From DUVY01 sp036562755 (GTDB taxonomy: Bacteria > Bacillota > Clostridia > Christensenellales > DUVY01): 43,371 bases of DNA. A program made the translations under genes and the position numbers. Positions 40,872-43,371 of this stretch are shown in pieces; within the stretch, counting starts at the first letter, position 1; every line of letters begins with the position of its first letter. The DNA lies in assembly GCA_036562755.1 (NCBI GenBank), contig DATCJN010000009.1, positions 1-43,371 on the forward strand. Direction: 5' to 3'. The notes beneath the pieces were generated by a model. It had not been told where the DNA came from, made no database searches, and saw only the letters and a program-made list of their open reading frames with translations.

Positions 40872-41528
40872 ATGTTGTTTAGCAATAGGGATACTATTTT
40901 GTTTACGGGCGATTCTATAACGGATGCGGGCAGAAAAAGACCGATAGGCGAAGGCAAGTGGGACGGGGTAGGTAACGGTTATGTCCGTCTAATTGACGTT
41001 TTGCTTAACGTCTGTTATCCCGAAAACACCTATCATATAGTAAATACGGGCATTTCGGGCAACACGTCAAGGGATTTACTGGCGCGTTGGCAGACCGATG
41101 TTTTGGATCTAAAGCCCGATTATGTTTCGGTCTGCATAGGCGTAAACGACGTTTGGCGCCAATTCGACGAGCCGGACTGTTTTTATAACCATGTTGATAT
41201 CCAAGCTTATCGACAAAACCTTGAGAAAATGATAGAGATAACTAAAGATAAAGTAAAAGGTATAATCTTAATGACGCCGTATTATATGGAATCCAATAAA
41301 GAGGATTTGATGAGAAAGAAAATGGACGAATACGGCGCAGTCGTAAAAGAACTGGCTCAAAAATATAATTTAATATGCGTGGATTTGCAGGCGGAATTTG
41401 ATAATTATCTGAAATACCGCTATTCAGGATATCTTCAATGGGACAGGGTGCATCCCGGCCCCGTAGGCAGCATGATTATCGCTAGAGCTTTTTTAAGGGC
41501 GATAGGATTTGACAGGAAATTAATATAA
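40872..41528 (+). CDS. SGNH/GDSL esterase
   Basis: The 218-residue protein has all four SGNH blocks: FTGDSITDAG with the nucleophile Ser, NTGISGNTSRD, CIGVNDVW and DRVHPGPVG with the catalytic Asp and His. There is no signal peptide, so it is cytosolic. The family includes acetyl-xylan and rhamnogalacturonan acetylesterases; given the nearby GH5/GH43 locus it may remove acetyl groups from imported oligosaccharides, but it is a single-gene unit and the substrate is not known. AAGGAGAAAGG precedes the ATG. Confidence 0.92.
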   Translation: MLFSNRDTILFTGDSITDAGRKRPIGEGKWDGVGNGYVRLIDVLLNVCYPENTYHIVNTGISGNTSRDLLARWQTDVLDLKPDYVSVCIGVNDVWRQFDEPDCFYNHVDIQAYRQNLEKMIEITKDKVKGIILMTPYYMESNKEDLMRKKMDEYGAVVKELAQKYNLICVDLQAEFDNYLKYRYSGYLQWDRVHPGPVGSMIIARAFLRAIGFDRKLI

Positions 41529-41567
41529 AACTTGCCATAGAAAATTTTATATTTTATAATACTTAGT

Positions 41568-41604
41568 AAGGCGTCAATATGTTTTCTTTATCGACGCCTT
41601 TATA
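41568..41604 (+). terminator. Hairpin between SGNH gene and ABC-2 operon
   Basis: AAGGCGTC (41568-41575) pairs with GACGCCTT (41593-41600) around a 17-nt loop, followed by a short TA-rich tail. A TATAAT at 41555-41560 lies just before it, so it may be a terminator or the leader structure of the next operon. Confidence 0.55.
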
Positions 41605-41631
41605 ATTTTAAGCCGTTAAAGGAAATAAATA

Positions 41632-42351
41632 GTGGTCGCTATAAGGACTAAAAACCTAAAGAAAGCGTTTAAGGATGTAGTCGCCGTAAATGATTTAAAT
41701 TTGGAAATAAATCAAGGCGAGCTTTTTGCGCTGCTGGGCGTAAACGGCGCGGGCAAGACTACTACTATAAAGATGCTTTCATGCATTATAAGAGCCACCG
41801 AGGGCGAGATCAATGTCTTAGGCTACGATTCCCAAAAAGACAGCCATATTATAAAACAGTTAATAGGAGTCTCTCCTCAAGAAACCGCCGTAGCGCCCGG
41901 CTTGACTGTTAAAGAAAACATAGAATTTATGGCCAATATCTACGGCTTAAAAAATAAAGAGCGAATAAACGAAATAATCCAAAAACTATCCTTATCCCAA
42001 GTTCAAGACAGAAAAGCCAAAAACTTATCGGGCGGATACCAAAGAAGGCTATCGATAGCTATGGCGCTTGTTAGCGCGCCTAAAATACTGTTCTTGGATG
42101 AGCCGACTTTGGGACTGGATGTCTTGGCAAGGCGCGAGCTTTGGAAATTTATTAAAGAATTAAAAGGCGAAGTTACTATAATATTGACTACTCATTATAT
42201 GGAAGAGGCCGAAAGCCTGGCCGACAGAATAGGAATAATGTCTCAAGGCCGACTTATTGCCCAAGGCGATGTCCAAGAACTAAAACGGCTTGCCGACACG
42301 GACAATTTTGAGGACGCCTTTGTGGCGTTGGCGACGGGGGATTTAACATGA
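41632..42351 (+). CDS. ABC-2 type exporter ATP-binding protein
   Basis: The 239-residue ATPase has Walker A GVNGAGKTT, signature LSGGYQRRLSIAMAL, Walker B ILFLDEPTLGLD and switch His in LTTHYMEEAE. The type, with the GLD after Walker B, is that of drug, lipid or polysaccharide exporters (DrrA/NodI/CcmA group). The start is GTG, with AAAGGA about 9 nt upstream. It overlaps the permease gene by 4 bp (ATGA). Confidence 0.93.
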   Translation: MVAIRTKNLKKAFKDVVAVNDLNLEINQGELFALLGVNGAGKTTTIKMLSCIIRATEGEINVLGYDSQKDSHIIKQLIGVSPQETAVAPGLTVKENIEFMANIYGLKNKERINEIIQKLSLSQVQDRKAKNLSGGYQRRLSIAMALVSAPKILFLDEPTLGLDVLARRELWKFIKELKGEVTIILTTHYMEEAESLADRIGIMSQGRLIAQGDVQELKRLADTDNFEDAFVALATGDLT

Positions 42352-43100
42352 GAACGCTGGTTTTTTGCAAAAGAAACATAAAGGAAATATTGCGAGATCC
42401 CTTAAGCCTTATTTTTTTGGTAGGCTTTCCGGTGGTATTGCTGATTTTCTTTCAAATATTAGTCCACAGCCTAGGAGAGCAGATGCTGCAGGCTACGCCG
42501 CAGTTTAAAATAAACAACCTTGCCTCCAGCATAAGCATATTTGGGTTTTCGTTTTTGACGCTGTTTTGCGGACTGCTTATCTCGAAAGATCGCGTTACTT
42601 CTTTTGCGACGCGGCTTAGAACTACGCCCATGACGAATTGGGATTTTATTTTCGGCTATCTTTTGCCCATGCTGCCAATAGCCTTGGCGCAAAACTTAAT
42701 ATGCTTTTTGGTAGCGCTTATTTTTGGACTAAAAATTAGCTTTAATCTCCTGTTGGCAATGGTTGTTTTAATTCCATCGGCTGTTTTGTTTGTAGGCCTG
42801 GGCGTTTTGATAGGAAGCGTATTTTCTGACAAAGCGGTAGGGGGCGTTGCCTCCATAATAGTCAACCTTGCGGCTATTTTGGGCGGAATGTTTTTCCCTC
42901 TTAGGACAATGAAAGGCGCTTTTGCTACAATCGCGTATATCTTCCCTTTTGCGCATGCGGTTGATTCGGCGTGTTTTGCGATTTCAGGGCAATACGCTGA
43001 TATTATAAAGCCCTTGATCGTGGTTAGTATTTACGCTGTTGTCGTGTTGGCGGTAAGTCTTATAGTTTTTAAAAGAAAGATGTTGTCCGATAAGACTTAA
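42348..43100 (+). CDS. ABC-2 type exporter permease
   Basis: The 250-residue protein has about six hydrophobic helices and the ABC-2 pattern, beginning with a cytosolic KRNIKEILRDPLSLIFLVGF segment and containing ATRLRTTPMTNWDFIFGY in the coupling loop. The late GGMFFPLRTM and FAHAVDSA blocks are usual for the DrrB/NodJ-like family. It forms a two-gene exporter with the preceding ATPase; substrate unknown. Confidence 0.9.
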   Translation: MRTLVFCKRNIKEILRDPLSLIFLVGFPVVLLIFFQILVHSLGEQMLQATPQFKINNLASSISIFGFSFLTLFCGLLISKDRVTSFATRLRTTPMTNWDFIFGYLLPMLPIALAQNLICFLVALIFGLKISFNLLLAMVVLIPSAVLFVGLGVLIGSVFSDKAVGGVASIIVNLAAILGGMFFPLRTMKGAFATIAYIFPFAHAVDSACFAISGQYADIIKPLIVVSIYAVVVLAVSLIVFKRKMLSDKT

Positions 43101-43156
43101 GGAAGTCATAAAAAGAATATATTTTATAAAAAAATCGTATATTTCTTAAAAATCAA

Positions 43157-43185
43157 TTGACATAAAAAAATTAGGCGAATATACT
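43157..43185 (+). promoter_or_regulatory. Consensus promoter near the window end
   Basis: TTGACA (43157-43162), 17-nt spacer, TATACT (43180-43185). The predicted start falls near 43192, which is itself an ATG. Confidence 0.75.
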
Positions 43186-43191
43186 ATTACC

Positions 43192-43368
43192 ATGCAAAAG
43201 GAGTATAGTACCTTTAATAAAAAATATTTTGATTATTTCTGTGACCAAGTAATATCAGGGAAAATGACGGACCAGCAGGCATGGAAAGAGCATTCCCATA
43301 GAATCGTTACGGATTTAGCAGAGAAATACGGATGGGAATACAGGAGGGTGATGCCTAATGAAAAATAA
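43192..43368 (+). CDS. 58-codon ORF, probably leaderless
   Basis: I do not recognise the 58-residue product. It has FDYFCDQVISGKMTDQQAW in the middle, then a basic-acidic helical stretch ending EYRRVMPNEK; no membrane segment. No ribosome site precedes the ATG, but the -10 ends 6 nt before it, the spacing of a leaderless message. An internal ATG at 43264 with a GGG-containing site is an alternative start. Its end overlaps the next start codon, so the two are coupled. Confidence 0.5.
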   Translation: MQKEYSTFNKKYFDYFCDQVISGKMTDQQAWKEHSHRIVTDLAEKYGWEYRRVMPNEK

Positions 43369-43371
43369 AAA
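43358..43371 (+). CDS. First codons of a gene cut by the window end
   Basis: ATG at 43358 follows GGAGG (43343-43347) by about 10 nt and overlaps the end of the 58-codon ORF in another frame. Only four codons (MKNK) are inside the window, so nothing can be said about the product. Confidence 0.5.

Noticed and set aside
1..43371. rRNA, tRNA genes, insertion sequences, prophage or att sites
   Set aside because: Scanned by eye; no transposase, integrase or tRNA-like cloverleaf was recognised, and no convincing direct repeats flank the AT-rich island.

Overview
The window looks like a chromosomal segment of a moderately AT-rich, Gram-positive, probably endospore-forming Clostridia-type bacterium (Bacillota) from a plant-polysaccharide-rich habitat such as an animal gut. 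This rests on a SpoIVFA/SpoIVFB-like pair, a ywlC-ywlE-rpiB cluster ordered as in Bacillus, DUF4364, a BirA-box-controlled BioY, strong AGGAGG ribosome sites, and lipoprotein signal peptides on ABC binding proteins. The taxon is an inference; no rRNA or tRNA gene was seen.

Layout. 0.1-2.5 kb: copper chaperone and CopA-type copper ATPase. 2.6-5.9 kb: ROK glucokinase, a small membrane protein, Sua5/YwlC, arginine-phosphatase-like YwlE and RpiB. 5.9-8.2 kb: PucR/CdaR-type regulator abutting a malic enzyme. 8.2-9.8 kb (minus strand): an SsuBC/ThiXZ-type ABC permease and ATPase without a binding protein. 9.9-11.8 kb: a strikingly AT-rich island with a 4-TM protein and a DUF4868-like protein, which I read as a candidate Kiwa-like (KwaA/KwaB) anti-phage system. 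Its two genes are convergent, and a DUF2188 gene lies upstream of the KwaB-like gene. 12.0-18.4 kb: small membrane protein, valS, DUF4364, BioY with a BirA operator, MgsA, and the SpoIVFA/B-like pair.

18.4-24.2 kb: a five-gene polyamine operon (speA, speE, speB, carboxyspermidine dehydrogenase and decarboxylase, the first four junctions tight or overlapping). It is preceded by a promoter, a well-formed 34-codon leader ORF and a terminator-like hairpin just before speA. This leader looks like a previously unremarked attenuation or arrest-peptide switch and is, with the Kiwa-like island, the best candidate here for something undescribed.

24.3-37.3 kb: a glycan-utilisation locus. It holds a surface protein with four repeated beta-rich modules, a complex-sugar ABC importer (one permease with an extra four-TM N-terminal domain, a second permease, a lipoprotein binding protein), a GH5 endoglucanase-like enzyme with three Big2 domains, a GH43 enzyme, and a CotH-domain lipoprotein. 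The GH5 and the modular protein share a Cys-containing C-terminal KGCK-TM-basic tail that may be a sorting signal. No dedicated regulator is present in the window.

37.3-43.4 kb: GNAT acetyltransferase, a TrpXYZ-like ABC transporter whose first gene carries an 18-bp tandem duplication of its ribosome-binding site, an SGNH esterase, an ABC-2 exporter pair, and a 58-codon ORF apparently transcribed from a consensus promoter as a leaderless message, followed by the first codons of a further gene cut by the window end.
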